Part shown: positions 17,359-26,052 of the stretch, in pieces
How positions within the stretch are numbered: the first letter of the stretch is position 1
Layout of the letters: every line of letters starts with the position of its first letter
Assembly (NCBI RefSeq): GCF_037646345.1
Contig: NZ_JBBEWR010000009.1
Coordinates: forward strand, 62,001 to 126,000
DNA: 64,000 nucleotides
Origin: Ascidiimonas aurantiaca
GTDB taxonomy: Bacteria > Bacteroidota > Bacteroidia > Flavobacteriales > Flavobacteriaceae
Direction: 5' to 3'
Translations under genes and position numbers: made by a program
Notes under the pieces: generated by a model
Told to the model about the DNA's origin: nothing
The model's database searches: none
The model's input: the letters and a program-made list of their open reading frames with translations, nothing else

Positions 17359-20086
17359 ACCAGACAAGGAAAAACATGCCCCCACACAATATTTAAAGCT
17401 TTCCGGGTTAGAACCCCTCATAGTGAGCCCAACCAGTAATTTTATTAACATTGGAGAACGCACCAATGTTACCGGATCACGAAAGTTCCTGAGGCTTATC
17501 AAAGAAAAACAATATCAGGAAGCTGTTGAGGTAGCAAGGGCACAGGTAGCCGGAGGCGCTCAGATCATCGATGTTAATATGGATGAAGGTCTCATTGATG
17601 GCGTTGAAGCCATGACCACCTTCTTAAACCTTATCGCAGCCGAACCCGATATTGCCAGAGTACCTGTCATGATTGACAGTTCACGATGGGAAATTATTGA
17701 AGCCGGACTTAAAGTCGTACAAGGTAAAAGTGTAGTAAACTCTATAAGCCTGAAAGAAGGGAAAGCAGCATTTATAAAACTGGCACAACGTATTAGAAGG
17801 TATGGCGCTGCCGTAATAGTTATGGCTTTTGATGAAAAAGGGCAGGCCGACACTTTTGAACGCCGTATAGAGATATGCAAACGTTCATATAATATACTCG
17901 TGGAAGAAGTAGGTTACCCGCCTCAGGACATCATTTTTGACCCCAATATTTTTCCGGTAGCTACCGGCATGGAAGAACACCGCAGGAATGCTGTGAATTT
18001 CTTTAAAGCTACACGCTGGATCAGAGAAAACCTTCCATACGCTAACGTTAGCGGGGGGGTAAGCAATGTGTCCTTTTCTTTCAGGGGTAACAATGCCGTG
18101 CGTGAGGCCATGCACTCTGCTTTTTTGTACCATGCCATTCAACACGGTATGAATATGGGTATTGTAAATCCCGAACTTCTCGAGGTATATGATGATATTC
18201 CCAAAGAGTTACTTGATTATGTAGAGGATGTATTACTGGATCGAAGAGAAGATGCCACCGAACGCCTTCTTGATTATGCCGAAAGTGTAAAAGAAAATCA
18301 AAAAAGTCCAGAAGAAAAGATACAGGAATGGCGTTCATTACCCCTTCAGGAAAGAGTTACCCATGCTCTGGTTAAAGGATTGGATGCATTTATCGAAGTC
18401 GATGTAGAAGAGGCCCGGCAACTGGTAGAGAAACCTATTGAGGTAATTGAGGGACCCCTGATGAAAGGGATGAATGTAGTAGGAGACCTCTTTGGAAGTG
18501 GCAAAATGTTCCTTCCACAGGTAGTTAAATCGGCCAGAGTAATGAAAAAGGCAGTTGCTTATTTATTACCCTATATTGAAGCAGAAAAAAGCGGGAAAAA
18601 AGAATCGGCAGGAAAAATACTCATGGCCACCGTAAAAGGTGATGTTCATGATATTGGTAAAAATATAGTGGCAGTTGTACTGGGGTGTAATAACTATGAG
18701 ATCATAGATATGGGGGTGATGGTACCTCCCGAAAAGATACTTCAAAAAGCCCTTGAACAAAATGTAGATGTCATAGGGCTTAGCGGCCTTATTACGCCTT
18801 CGCTGGACGAAATGGTGCATCTGGCTGCCGAAATGGAAAAACAATCATTTTCAATTCCCTTACTTATAGGTGGCGCAACCACTTCACGGGCACATACGGC
18901 TGTTAAAATCGCACCCGAATACTCAAGTGCCGTAATTCATGTGACCGATGCATCTAAAGCCGTGACCGTAGTGGGAAGCCTTTTGCATAAAAACAGAAAT
19001 GTATTTAAACAATCCATACGAGAGGAATACGACAAGTTCAGGGAACAATTCCTTTCAAGAAGTAAACAGAAAGTGTATTTGAGTCTGGAAGAGGCCCGAA
19101 AGAACAAACTGAAGCTTAACTGGGCCGCCTTTTCTCCCGTAACTCCTCAAAAAACAGGGATTCAGGTAATAGAAGAGCAGGATCTTTATACTTTGGAAAG
19201 CTATATAGACTGGACGCCTTTCTTTAGAAGTTGGGATCTGCATGGTAAGTTCCCTAAAATATTATCTGATGATGTCGTGGGAGAACAGGCCACTTCTCTT
19301 TACGAAGATGCCCGCAGGCTTTTGAAAGAGATCATTGCCAAAAAGAAATTCACCGCAAAAGCAGTGTATGGTATTTTTGAAGCATCAGCCATAAGCGATG
19401 ATGATATTGAAGTAAAAGATACACTTTCCGGTAATAATTATCGCTTTCTAACCTTGCGGCAACAATTAAAAAAACACGATGGAAAACCCAATATGGCCCT
19501 GGCCGATTTTATAGCACCGGCAGATTCAGGGATTCAGGATTACATAGGTTGTTTTTGTGTAACAGCCGGTTTTGGTACCGATGCCATGGCGCAAGCATTT
19601 GAAGCCGACCATGACGATTACAATGCCATTATGGTAAAAGCATTGGCCGATCGTCTGGCTGAAGCATTTGCCGAGTTCTTACACGAAAAGGTTCGTAAAG
19701 AGACCTGGGGATATGCCAGAGCAGAGGCCTGGTCAAAAGAAGAGCTCATTCAGGAAGCCTATAAAGGCATCCGGCCCGCTCCGGGTTATCCCGCCTGCCC
19801 CGATCACCTGGAAAAACAAACCCTATGGCAATTGTTGAAAGTAGAAAAAAACATAGGAGTGACCCTTACCGAAAGTATGGCCATGTGGCCGGCAGCATCT
19901 GTTTCAGGATATTATTTTGCGCATCCCGAAAGCCGCTATTTTGGTTTGGGAAAAATAGCAGAAGACCAACTGGCCGATTACGCTAAAAGAAGAGCAATTA
20001 CACTTGATCAGGCCCGAAAATGGCTAAGTCCTAATTTAAGAGAGCAGCGAACATCCTCTCTTCAAAAAACAGAATCTAAAAAATGA
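17351..20086 (+). CDS. metH: Methionine synthase, pterin, cobalamin and reactivation modules (MetH C-terminal part)
   Basis: A 911-residue protein holding the other MetH modules in order: methyltetrahydrofolate-binding domain (NFINIGERTNVTGSRKF, DVNMDEGLIDG), helical cap, B12 domain with DVHDIGKNIV supplying the cobalt His, IGLSGLITPSLDEM and IGGATTS, and the SAM-dependent reactivation domain (RPAPGYPACPDH). Start is GTG, inside the end of the preceding gene, implying coupled translation in a 1:1 ratio. It needs cobalamin, for which no genes are seen here. Controlled by the SAM-I riboswitch upstream. Confidence 0.95.
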   Translation: MYKPDKEKHAPTQYLKLSGLEPLIVSPTSNFINIGERTNVTGSRKFLRLIKEKQYQEAVEVARAQVAGGAQIIDVNMDEGLIDGVEAMTTFLNLIAAEPDIARVPVMIDSSRWEIIEAGLKVVQGKSVVNSISLKEGKAAFIKLAQRIRRYGAAVIVMAFDEKGQADTFERRIEICKRSYNILVEEVGYPPQDIIFDPNIFPVATGMEEHRRNAVNFFKATRWIRENLPYANVSGGVSNVSFSFRGNNAVREAMHSAFLYHAIQHGMNMGIVNPELLEVYDDIPKELLDYVEDVLLDRREDATERLLDYAESVKENQKSPEEKIQEWRSLPLQERVTHALVKGLDAFIEVDVEEARQLVEKPIEVIEGPLMKGMNVVGDLFGSGKMFLPQVVKSARVMKKAVAYLLPYIEAEKSGKKESAGKILMATVKGDVHDIGKNIVAVVLGCNNYEIIDMGVMVPPEKILQKALEQNVDVIGLSGLITPSLDEMVHLAAEMEKQSFSIPLLIGGATTSRAHTAVKIAPEYSSAVIHVTDASKAVTVVGSLLHKNRNVFKQSIREEYDKFREQFLSRSKQKVYLSLEEARKNKLKLNWAAFSPVTPQKTGIQVIEEQDLYTLESYIDWTPFFRSWDLHGKFPKILSDDVVGEQATSLYEDARRLLKEIIAKKKFTAKAVYGIFEASAISDDDIEVKDTLSGNNYRFLTLRQQLKKHDGKPNMALADFIAPADSGIQDYIGCFCVTAGFGTDAMAQAFEADHDDYNAIMVKALADRLAEAFAEFLHEKVRKETWGYARAEAWSKEELIQEAYKGIRPAPGYPACPDHLEKQTLWQLLKVEKNIGVTLTESMAMWPAASVSGYYFAHPESRYFGLGKIAEDQLADYAKRRAITLDQARKWLSPNLREQRTSSLQKTESKK

Positions 20087-21039
20087 AAGTAACCGATCAT
20101 ATCACCAGGGCCAATGGCTCCCCTCTTTTCTCATTTGAGATCCTGCCTCCTCTAAAAGGACAGAACATTCAGTCCATTTTTGACGGGATCGATCCATTAA
20201 TGGAATTTAACCCTCCGTTTATTGATGTAACTTATCACCGTGAAGAATATGTATATAAAGAAAGAGAGAATGGTTTACTGGAAAAAAAAGTAGTTCGAAA
20301 ACGTCCCGGCACCGTGGGTATTTGTGCGGCTATTCAAAACAAATACAACGTAGATGCAGTACCCCATATACTTTGCGGAGGGTTTACAAAAGAAGATACC
20401 GAGAACTTTTTGATAGATCTGAATTTTCTGGGAATAGAAAATGTAGTGGCCCTGAGAGGTGATGCAGTGAAAACGGAAACCTACTTTAAGCCTGAAAAAG
20501 GCGGGCACCAGTATGCGATCGATCTGGTAAAGCAGATAGTGGATCTCAATCAAGGTAAATATCTTGATGAAGAAGTATTGAACGTAGCCAAAACCGAATT
20601 TTGTATAGGTGTGGCCGGATACCCCGAAAAACATATGGAAGCCCCCAGTATGGAAAGTGATATCCATTTTCTCAAGAAAAAAATAGAAGCCGGAGCCTCG
20701 TATATAATAACCCAGATGTTTTTTGATAATTCACGTTTTTTTGAGTTTGAAAAAAAGTGCAGAGCTGCCGGGATCGAAGTTCCTATTATACCTGGCCTTA
20801 AACCCATTGCCAGCAGAAAACAACTTAATTTGATACCGCATCGTTTTAAAGTAGATCTTCCTGATGCCCTTGTAAAAAGTGTTCTTCAATGTACTACCGA
20901 TGCACAGGTAAAAGCAGCAGGAGTAGAGTGGTGCATTTCTCAAAGCAGAGAGCTCATACAGAGAGGCGTACCCGTATTACATTATTATTCTATGGGCAAA
21001 GCAAAAAATATTAAAGCGATTGCCAAAGAAATTTTTTAA
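20083..21039 (+). CDS. metF: Methylenetetrahydrofolate reductase
   Basis: Makes 5-methyltetrahydrofolate, the methyl donor for MetH, using a flavin. FSFEILPPLKG at the N-terminus, CGGFTKEDTENFL, NVVALRGDAVK, and QMFFDNSRFFEFEKKC are typical, and the length of 318 residues fits. Its ATGA overlap with metH makes the methyl-supply and methyl-use genes one translation unit, and so puts metF under the same SAM-I switch. Confidence 0.95.
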   Translation: MKVTDHITRANGSPLFSFEILPPLKGQNIQSIFDGIDPLMEFNPPFIDVTYHREEYVYKERENGLLEKKVVRKRPGTVGICAAIQNKYNVDAVPHILCGGFTKEDTENFLIDLNFLGIENVVALRGDAVKTETYFKPEKGGHQYAIDLVKQIVDLNQGKYLDEEVLNVAKTEFCIGVAGYPEKHMEAPSMESDIHFLKKKIEAGASYIITQMFFDNSRFFEFEKKCRAAGIEVPIIPGLKPIASRKQLNLIPHRFKVDLPDALVKSVLQCTTDAQVKAAGVEWCISQSRELIQRGVPVLHYYSMGKAKNIKAIAKEIF

Positions 21040-21063
21040 ATAATACTACTTTTACGGCTGTTT

Positions 21064-22164
21064 ATGAACAAACGGCTTCTATTACTTGTATTCATAACCG
21101 GTACAACTATTCTCTACTCCCAGAAAAAAGAGAATAGTTCGTTCATAGACGTCAACTACTTTTATGGAAAAATTGCCAGACATAATGACGATATCCTTCA
21201 TTTAATTACCGACCGCCCGGAAGGACTTATCGTAAGTTGGAACAAAAAAACATTTGGTAGCCAAGAGTGGCATCAGGAGTATAATTATCCCGATTACGGA
21301 TTTTCATTCACTTACCAAAACCTTAAGAATGAGTTTCTGGGAGAGAATTATGGCCTTTATGCACATTATAATTTTTATTTTTTCAAAAGAAAATTAATGT
21401 TTCGTATTGGGCAGGGGCTGGCAGTGACCACCAACCCCTATGACCGGGAAACCAATTTTAGGAATGTAGCTTTCGGCACACGCCTTTTGAGTAGTACCTA
21501 TGCCATGCTCAATTATAAAAAAGAGCGTATTTTCGGAAGGTTTGGCTTACAGGCAGGGCTGTCTCTTATTCATTACAGCAATGCTAATTTTAAAGCCCCA
21601 AATACAAGTATTAATTCCATTACCCTTAATTTAGGGGTAGTATATAATCTGGATGAAGAAGACCCTCCGTTTGTAACCATTCCTTCCGAAGGGAAAAATT
21701 ATGCAGAGCGGTTGCATTACAATCTGGTGTTCAGGACCGGGGCTAATGAAAGTGATGTAATAGGGAGCGGCCAGTATCCTTTTTATATTTTTACCGGGTA
21801 TGTAGATAAACGGTTGAGCAGGAAAAGTGGAATACATGCAGGGGCCGAAGTCCTTTTTTCCAATTTTCTCAAAGAATTCATCAGGTTTCGCGGAATAGCC
21901 TTTCCCGGAGAATTTGGTATAGATGGCGATGAAGATTTCACAAGAGCCGGTATTTTTGTTGGTCATGAATTGTACATAAACAAGTTTTCCGTACTTTCAC
22001 AGGTAGGGTATTATGTTTTGTATCCTGTAGAGTTTGAAGGTCGTGTATATTTTCGTGCAGGATTAAAAAGGTATTTTGGAAAAAGATTTTTTGGAGAGCT
22101 AACGCTCAGGTCACATGGGGCCAAAGCGGAAACTCTTGAATTTGGTATAGGCATACGGTTGTAA
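21064..22164 (+). CDS. PagL-like outer-membrane lipid A deacylase/acyloxyacyl hydrolase
   Basis: A 366-residue beta-barrel protein with a signal peptide (MNKRLLLLVFITGTTILYSQ). Alternating aromatic strands run to a C-terminal strand ending GIGIRL. LIHYSNANFKAPNTS matches the His-x-Ser-Asn active-site stretch of lipid A 3-O-deacylases, but the Glu expected some 13-14 residues after the His is not evident (Asn is there). Activity is therefore less certain than family. It is longer than classical PagL (about 150 residues). Its stop overlaps the next start by one base. Confidence 0.7.
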   Translation: MNKRLLLLVFITGTTILYSQKKENSSFIDVNYFYGKIARHNDDILHLITDRPEGLIVSWNKKTFGSQEWHQEYNYPDYGFSFTYQNLKNEFLGENYGLYAHYNFYFFKRKLMFRIGQGLAVTTNPYDRETNFRNVAFGTRLLSSTYAMLNYKKERIFGRFGLQAGLSLIHYSNANFKAPNTSINSITLNLGVVYNLDEEDPPFVTIPSEGKNYAERLHYNLVFRTGANESDVIGSGQYPFYIFTGYVDKRLSRKSGIHAGAEVLFSNFLKEFIRFRGIAFPGEFGIDGDEDFTRAGIFVGHELYINKFSVLSQVGYYVLYPVEFEGRVYFRAGLKRYFGKRFFGELTLRSHGAKAETLEFGIGIRL

Positions 22165-22913
22165 TGAAAAAACTTTTTTATAGTCTGGTTTTAGTTCTCT
22201 GCTTTTCATGCGATAGTGAAAATGCACCGGATTGTTTTCAAACTGCAGGGCCAATCATTACCGAACAAAGGCAGGTGCCTGAGTTTTCCCGTATTCTCGT
22301 TAATGAAGGTATTGAACTCATAGTAAAACAGGATACGGAATATACGGTTAAAGTAGAGACCGGAGAAAATCTAATGAATGATATTGATGTAAAAGTAGAA
22401 GAAGGGAGACTTCTCCTTACCGATAATAATATCTGTAATTTTGTTCGTGATTATGGGATAACTACTATTTATGTGACAGCACCAGACCTAAAAGAGATAA
22501 GAAGCTCTACACAATTTGATGTACGTTCAGATGGTGTACTGAGTTATCCTGAATTTTCAGTTATTTCCGAAGATTTTTTAAACCGGTCGCTACAGAGTGT
22601 AGGTAATTTTTATCTTGAAATTGATACCGAAACATTCAGATTGGTTTTTAATAACCTTTCTAACTGTTTTATTAAAGGAAAAAGCCAGTCTATCAACCTT
22701 CAGTTCCAGTCCGGGAACGGTCGCTTTGAAGGAGCAGATCTGGTGGCGGAGAACGCAACTATCTTTCACCGGGGAACCAATGACATGATCATACAGGTAA
22801 ACAATAAAGTGGCCGGCAATATTTTTGGTACAGGCAATATTGTTTTAGTAAAAAAGCCTTTGGAAATAGAGGTTATAGAACATTATCGTGGCAGATTAAT
22901 TATAAGAGAATGA
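22164..22913 (+). CDS. Head-GIN domain (DUF2807) lipoprotein
   Basis: A 249-residue secreted protein whose leader ends LVLCFSC, a Bacteroidetes-style lipobox with Cys16. The body, from EQRQVPEFSRILVNEGIELIVKQ, is the repetitive beta-helix-like head-GIN fold common as envelope proteins in this phylum; its function is unknown. It sits between the PagL-like and beta-lactamase-like genes with 1-bp and 4-bp overlaps, so the three are probably co-transcribed and may act together at the outer membrane. Confidence 0.8.
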   Translation: MKKLFYSLVLVLCFSCDSENAPDCFQTAGPIITEQRQVPEFSRILVNEGIELIVKQDTEYTVKVETGENLMNDIDVKVEEGRLLLTDNNICNFVRDYGITTIYVTAPDLKEIRSSTQFDVRSDGVLSYPEFSVISEDFLNRSLQSVGNFYLEIDTETFRLVFNNLSNCFIKGKSQSINLQFQSGNGRFEGADLVAENATIFHRGTNDMIIQVNNKVAGNIFGTGNIVLVKKPLEIEVIEHYRGRLIIRE

Positions 22914-24025
22914 GATTTAGGCACTGCTTTATTTTGTGCATATTCAGTATAAGCTCATTTTTAAATCAGCTATCAGCCCAGGAACGTTCGCATATACCAC
23001 CATCAGACAAGATGTTTAAAAAAGCCCATCGTATTGCCAAAAGGATTGTAAGACAGAGAAAAGTACCCGGCATGGCTATTTCAGTAAGTTATCAGGGAGA
23101 TATGGTATGGCAGGCAGGACTGGGGTTTGCCGATCTCAATACCCGCACCCCGGTGCATCCCGCCAAAACCGTTTTTAGGATTGCCAGTGTTTCTAAGCCT
23201 TTGGCCGCAACAGCTCTGGCCAAAATGGTAGAAGAGGGCCTTGTAAAACTGGATGCTTCTGTCTATGATTACCTTCCAGAATATCCGCCAAAACCGTATG
23301 ATTTTACCTTGCGGCAATTAGGTGGGCATTTAGCCGGTATTCGTTCATATCGTGGGAATGAGTTTTTTAGTAACCAACCGCTTTCCATTCGGGAAGGAGT
23401 GGCCCTCTTTGAAAACGACTCACTGCTTTTTGAACCCGGAACAAGTTACCAATACAATACTTATGACTGGGTACTCTTATCCCTTATCATACAAAAGGTA
23501 GCCAATATTCCCTTTGAAGAATACGTATATACCAAAGTGTTGGAACCGTTGGGCATGCGATCCACTTTTTTTAAAGAAGACCGAACACAAATACCCGAGA
23601 TGGCTGTTTTTTACAGCCGTAAAGGAATACGGAGGTTTAAGGAAGCTCCTCCCGTAAATAACTTTTTCAAACTGGCTGGAGGAGGATTTCTATCTACATC
23701 AGAAGATATTTGCCGATTGGGGAATGCCTATTTAACAGAAGGTTTTTTATCAAAAAGTACTGCAGCACAGTTTCTAACTTCACAAAAAATTCAGGATAAG
23801 CTTACCTATTACGGAATTGGCTGGGAGGTAAGTTATGATCATAGAAATCGCCCGTATAGAGGGCATACCGGCAGTGGTGTTGGAGGATATGCTATTTTCA
23901 GGATCTACCCCGAACAACAGATCGTATTCTCTATGCTCACTAACATGAGCAACCCCCGTATGGATAAAAAGATCAGGCGCTTGCTCGATGCCGTAATTAA
24001 TGCTATTGATCCCGAGAAGAAGTAG
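22910..24025 (+). CDS. Serine hydrolase, class C beta-lactamase family
   Basis: A 371-residue exported hydrolase with a signal peptide (cleavage near LSAQ). The nucleophile motif SVSK is at residues 93-96, the Tyr motif is YNT in YQYNTYDW, and the third motif is HTG in YRGHTGSGVGG. This fold covers DD-peptidases, esterases and beta-lactamases; HTG rather than KTG is usual for the esterase/peptidase branches. The gene end overlaps the convergent gldA by 23 bp, with no room for a terminator. Confidence 0.88.
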   Translation: MRFRHCFILCIFSISSFLNQLSAQERSHIPPSDKMFKKAHRIAKRIVRQRKVPGMAISVSYQGDMVWQAGLGFADLNTRTPVHPAKTVFRIASVSKPLAATALAKMVEEGLVKLDASVYDYLPEYPPKPYDFTLRQLGGHLAGIRSYRGNEFFSNQPLSIREGVALFENDSLLFEPGTSYQYNTYDWVLLSLIIQKVANIPFEEYVYTKVLEPLGMRSTFFKEDRTQIPEMAVFYSRKGIRRFKEAPPVNNFFKLAGGGFLSTSEDICRLGNAYLTEGFLSKSTAAQFLTSQKIQDKLTYYGIGWEVSYDHRNRPYRGHTGSGVGGYAIFRIYPEQQIVFSMLTNMSNPRMDKKIRRLLDAVINAIDPEKK

Positions 24026-24911
24026 TAAGTTCCCTGAAAAGGCCTTCCAGATTTTTATTTTTTTGCCGCAACTGTAAAGTTTTTAGCCCGTTATCATGAG
24101 CAAAATCAAATACAGCCGGACGCATATCTTTTTCAGTAGCAAATGAAAGCTCATAAACAAAACCGTTTATATTTTTTATGTGCTGCACATACGGAAGTTT
24201 TTCCAGAAGAATTTCTTCTACCCGGTAGTCAAACTCTACTTCAACAATCTGCTCCTGACCTTCACGCAGGGCCTTAAGCTTTTTATCTGCTACTAAAATC
24301 CCTTTATTTATAATAACCACACGATCACATACTGCTTCTACTTCCTGCATAATATGCGTAGATAGCAAAATAGTTTTCTCCGTGCCCGCCTGTTTAATTA
24401 CCTGCCGTATATCGGCAAGCTGATTAGGATCGAGGCCCGTAGTGGGTTCATCCAGTATAAGTACTTCCGGGTTATGCAACATAGCTGCTGCCAACCCAAC
24501 GCGCTGGCGGTACCCTTTGGAAAGCTGACCTATCTTTTTATGTCCTTCCGGGAGCAATCCGGTGAGATGCATAACTTCAGGTATCCGTTCCTTTGCCGTG
24601 CCATAAATGTCTGCACTAAACCTGAGGTATTCTTTAATATACATGTCAGGATACAGGGGGTTGTGTTCCGGTAAATACCCTATACAGGCCTGTACCTTTC
24701 TGGGATGCGTACATACATCGTAGCCACTTACTAAAGCCCGGCCTTCATCTGGCTTTAAATAGGTGGTGAGTATCTTCATCATGGTCGATTTACCCGCTCC
24801 ATTAGGCCCCAGAAACCCAACAATTTCCCCCTTTTCTGCATGGAATGAAACCTCATTGAGCGCTAACTGATCTCCATAGCGTTTTACAATGCTCTCTACC
24901 TGGATTGACAT
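24003..24911 (-). CDS. gldA: Gliding motility-associated ABC transporter ATP-binding subunit
   Basis: A 302-residue ABC ATPase; I use the Met of MSIQVESIVKRYGDQ since the upstream extension is not conserved-looking. Walker A GPNGAGKST is at residues 35-43, the signature is LSKGYRQRVGLAAAM, and Walker B is VLILDEPTTGLDPNQL. Wording around these (YLPEHNPLYPDMYIKEYL, LLSTHIMQEVEAVCDRV) closely resembles GldA of Flavobacterium, which works with GldF and GldG; those partners are not in this window. A role in gliding or type IX secretion-linked export is inferred from that match. Confidence 0.85.
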   Translation of the reverse strand: MSIQVESIVKRYGDQLALNEVSFHAEKGEIVGFLGPNGAGKSTMMKILTTYLKPDEGRALVSGYDVCTHPRKVQACIGYLPEHNPLYPDMYIKEYLRFSADIYGTAKERIPEVMHLTGLLPEGHKKIGQLSKGYRQRVGLAAAMLHNPEVLILDEPTTGLDPNQLADIRQVIKQAGTEKTILLSTHIMQEVEAVCDRVVIINKGILVADKKLKALREGQEQIVEVEFDYRVEEILLEKLPYVQHIKNINGFVYELSFATEKDMRPAVFDFAHDNGLKTLQLRQKNKNLEGLFRELTTSSRDQ

Positions 24912-25017
24912 GTTGTTTTTTTTCAAAAATAAATATTCTAACCAGTTATAAGGCAATGGCCCGTAAAATTTGTGAATTTCGCAAACGTTATCGTTTAAAA
25001 AAGATAAGATAACTATT

Positions 25018-25046
25018 TTGTTATTTGAAAAATAGTGCTACTTTAG
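25018..25046 (+). promoter_or_regulatory. Probable promoter of the pheA operon
   Basis: TTG at 25018-25020 and TACTTTAG at 25039-25046 are separated by 18 bp; the -7 box has one mismatch to TAnnTTTG. The leader peptide begins 26 bp after it. Confidence 0.45.
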
Positions 25047-25071
25047 CTATAGATTTAACTAAAAAAACATC

Positions 25072-25158
25072 GTGTTAAACATTAATTACATCTGGCAAAG
25101 TTTTTATTTTTTCTTTTTTTATTTTAAAAGAAAAGAGGGACTTCCATGTTATAATTAA
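25072..25158 (+). CDS. Phe/Tyr-rich leader peptide of the pheA operon
   Basis: A 28-codon frame with a GTG start. Its middle reads YIWQSFYFFFFYFK: six Phe, four Tyr and one Trp in all, with eight Phe/Tyr among residues 11-18. It ends 24 bases before a strong terminator that precedes pheA. This mirrors pheL of enteric bacteria and indicates attenuation by stalling at Phe or Tyr codons, with coverage of both amino acids fitting an operon that makes both. The GTG start is the only one available; translation is inferred. Confidence 0.78.
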   Translation: MLNINYIWQSFYFFFFYFKRKEGLPCYN

Positions 25159-25182
25159 TTAGTTTATCCAAAAATTATAAAT

Positions 25183-25211
25183 AAAAAGTCCCGTGAACCG
25201 GGACTTTTTTT
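25183..25211 (+). terminator. Attenuator terminator before pheA
   Basis: An 11-bp stem AAAAAGTCCCG/CGGGACTTTTT with a TGAAC loop runs into a T-tract and ends 11 bases before the pheA start. It must be bypassed for pheA expression, so it fits an attenuator rather than the end of a gene. Confidence 0.88.
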
Positions 25212-25221
25212 ATGCCGGTTT

Positions 25222-26052
25222 ATGAACAAAAGTACAGTTGCCATACAGGGTATTAAAGGGTCTTTTCACCATCAGGTGGCACAAGAGTATTTTACCAAAG
25301 ATGTTCCCGTAAAAGAGTGCCTTTCATTTGATGGAGTGATCACAAGCCTTATTGATGGTGAAGCATCTCGTGCAGTTATGGCACTTGAAAACTCTATCGC
25401 AGGTTCCATTATCCCTAATTATGCACGTATTAACGAAAATGGCTTACATATAGTAGGCGAGCACTATATACACATACAGCACAATCTGATGGCTTTACAG
25501 GGGCAGGCAATTGAAGATATAAAAGAAGTGCATACACACCCCATGGCATTGCTTCAATGTAAAGAATTTTTTAAAAAATATCCTCACATCAAATTGGTGG
25601 AAGATGTAGATACTGCAGAAACCGCTCGAAGGATACATGTTAAAAAAATGAAGGGGTTGGCAGCAGTAGCCAGTATAGCCGCATCTCAAATGTATGCGCT
25701 ACCTATCCTGGCCGCTGGCATACAGACCATACAGAATAATGAAACGCGGTTTGTGATCCTTCAGACTAAAAACCATGTGCTGCCTCCACATCAAATTAAT
25801 AAGGCTTCTCTTATGTTTGAGCTCGATCATAAAAGAGGGAGCCTGGCTGCCATATTAAACGTGATGAGTGATTGCAAATTAAACCTCACCAAAATACAAT
25901 CGTTACCAAAAATAGAGACTCCCTGGAAATATTCATTTTTTGTAGATGTTACTTTTTTCAGGTATGCTGATTTTGAAAAAGCCAAAACCATTATAACTAT
26001 TATGGCAGATCATTTTAAAGTATTAGGAGAATATAAAAAAGCCAGAATATGA
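25222..26052 (+). CDS. pheA: Prephenate dehydratase
   Basis: Converts prephenate to phenylpyruvate. The 276-residue protein begins AIQGIKGSFHHQVAQEYF, has the catalytic region with NETRFVIL (TRF motif), and a C-terminal ACT domain with KRGSLAAILNVMSDCKLNLTKIQSLP. The ACT domain points to feedback by phenylalanine on top of attenuation. No chorismate mutase is fused here; that domain is on the DAHP synthase of the same operon. It overlaps the aminotransferase by 4 bp (ATGA). Confidence 0.95.
   Translation: MNKSTVAIQGIKGSFHHQVAQEYFTKDVPVKECLSFDGVITSLIDGEASRAVMALENSIAGSIIPNYARINENGLHIVGEHYIHIQHNLMALQGQAIEDIKEVHTHPMALLQCKEFFKKYPHIKLVEDVDTAETARRIHVKKMKGLAAVASIAASQMYALPILAAGIQTIQNNETRFVILQTKNHVLPPHQINKASLMFELDHKRGSLAAILNVMSDCKLNLTKIQSLPKIETPWKYSFFVDVTFFRYADFEKAKTIITIMADHFKVLGEYKKARI

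Noticed and set aside
17341..17360. metH broken by a frameshift
   Set aside because: Both parts have complete domains and a GTG start at the junction, and the two-gene layout is known in Bacteroidetes.
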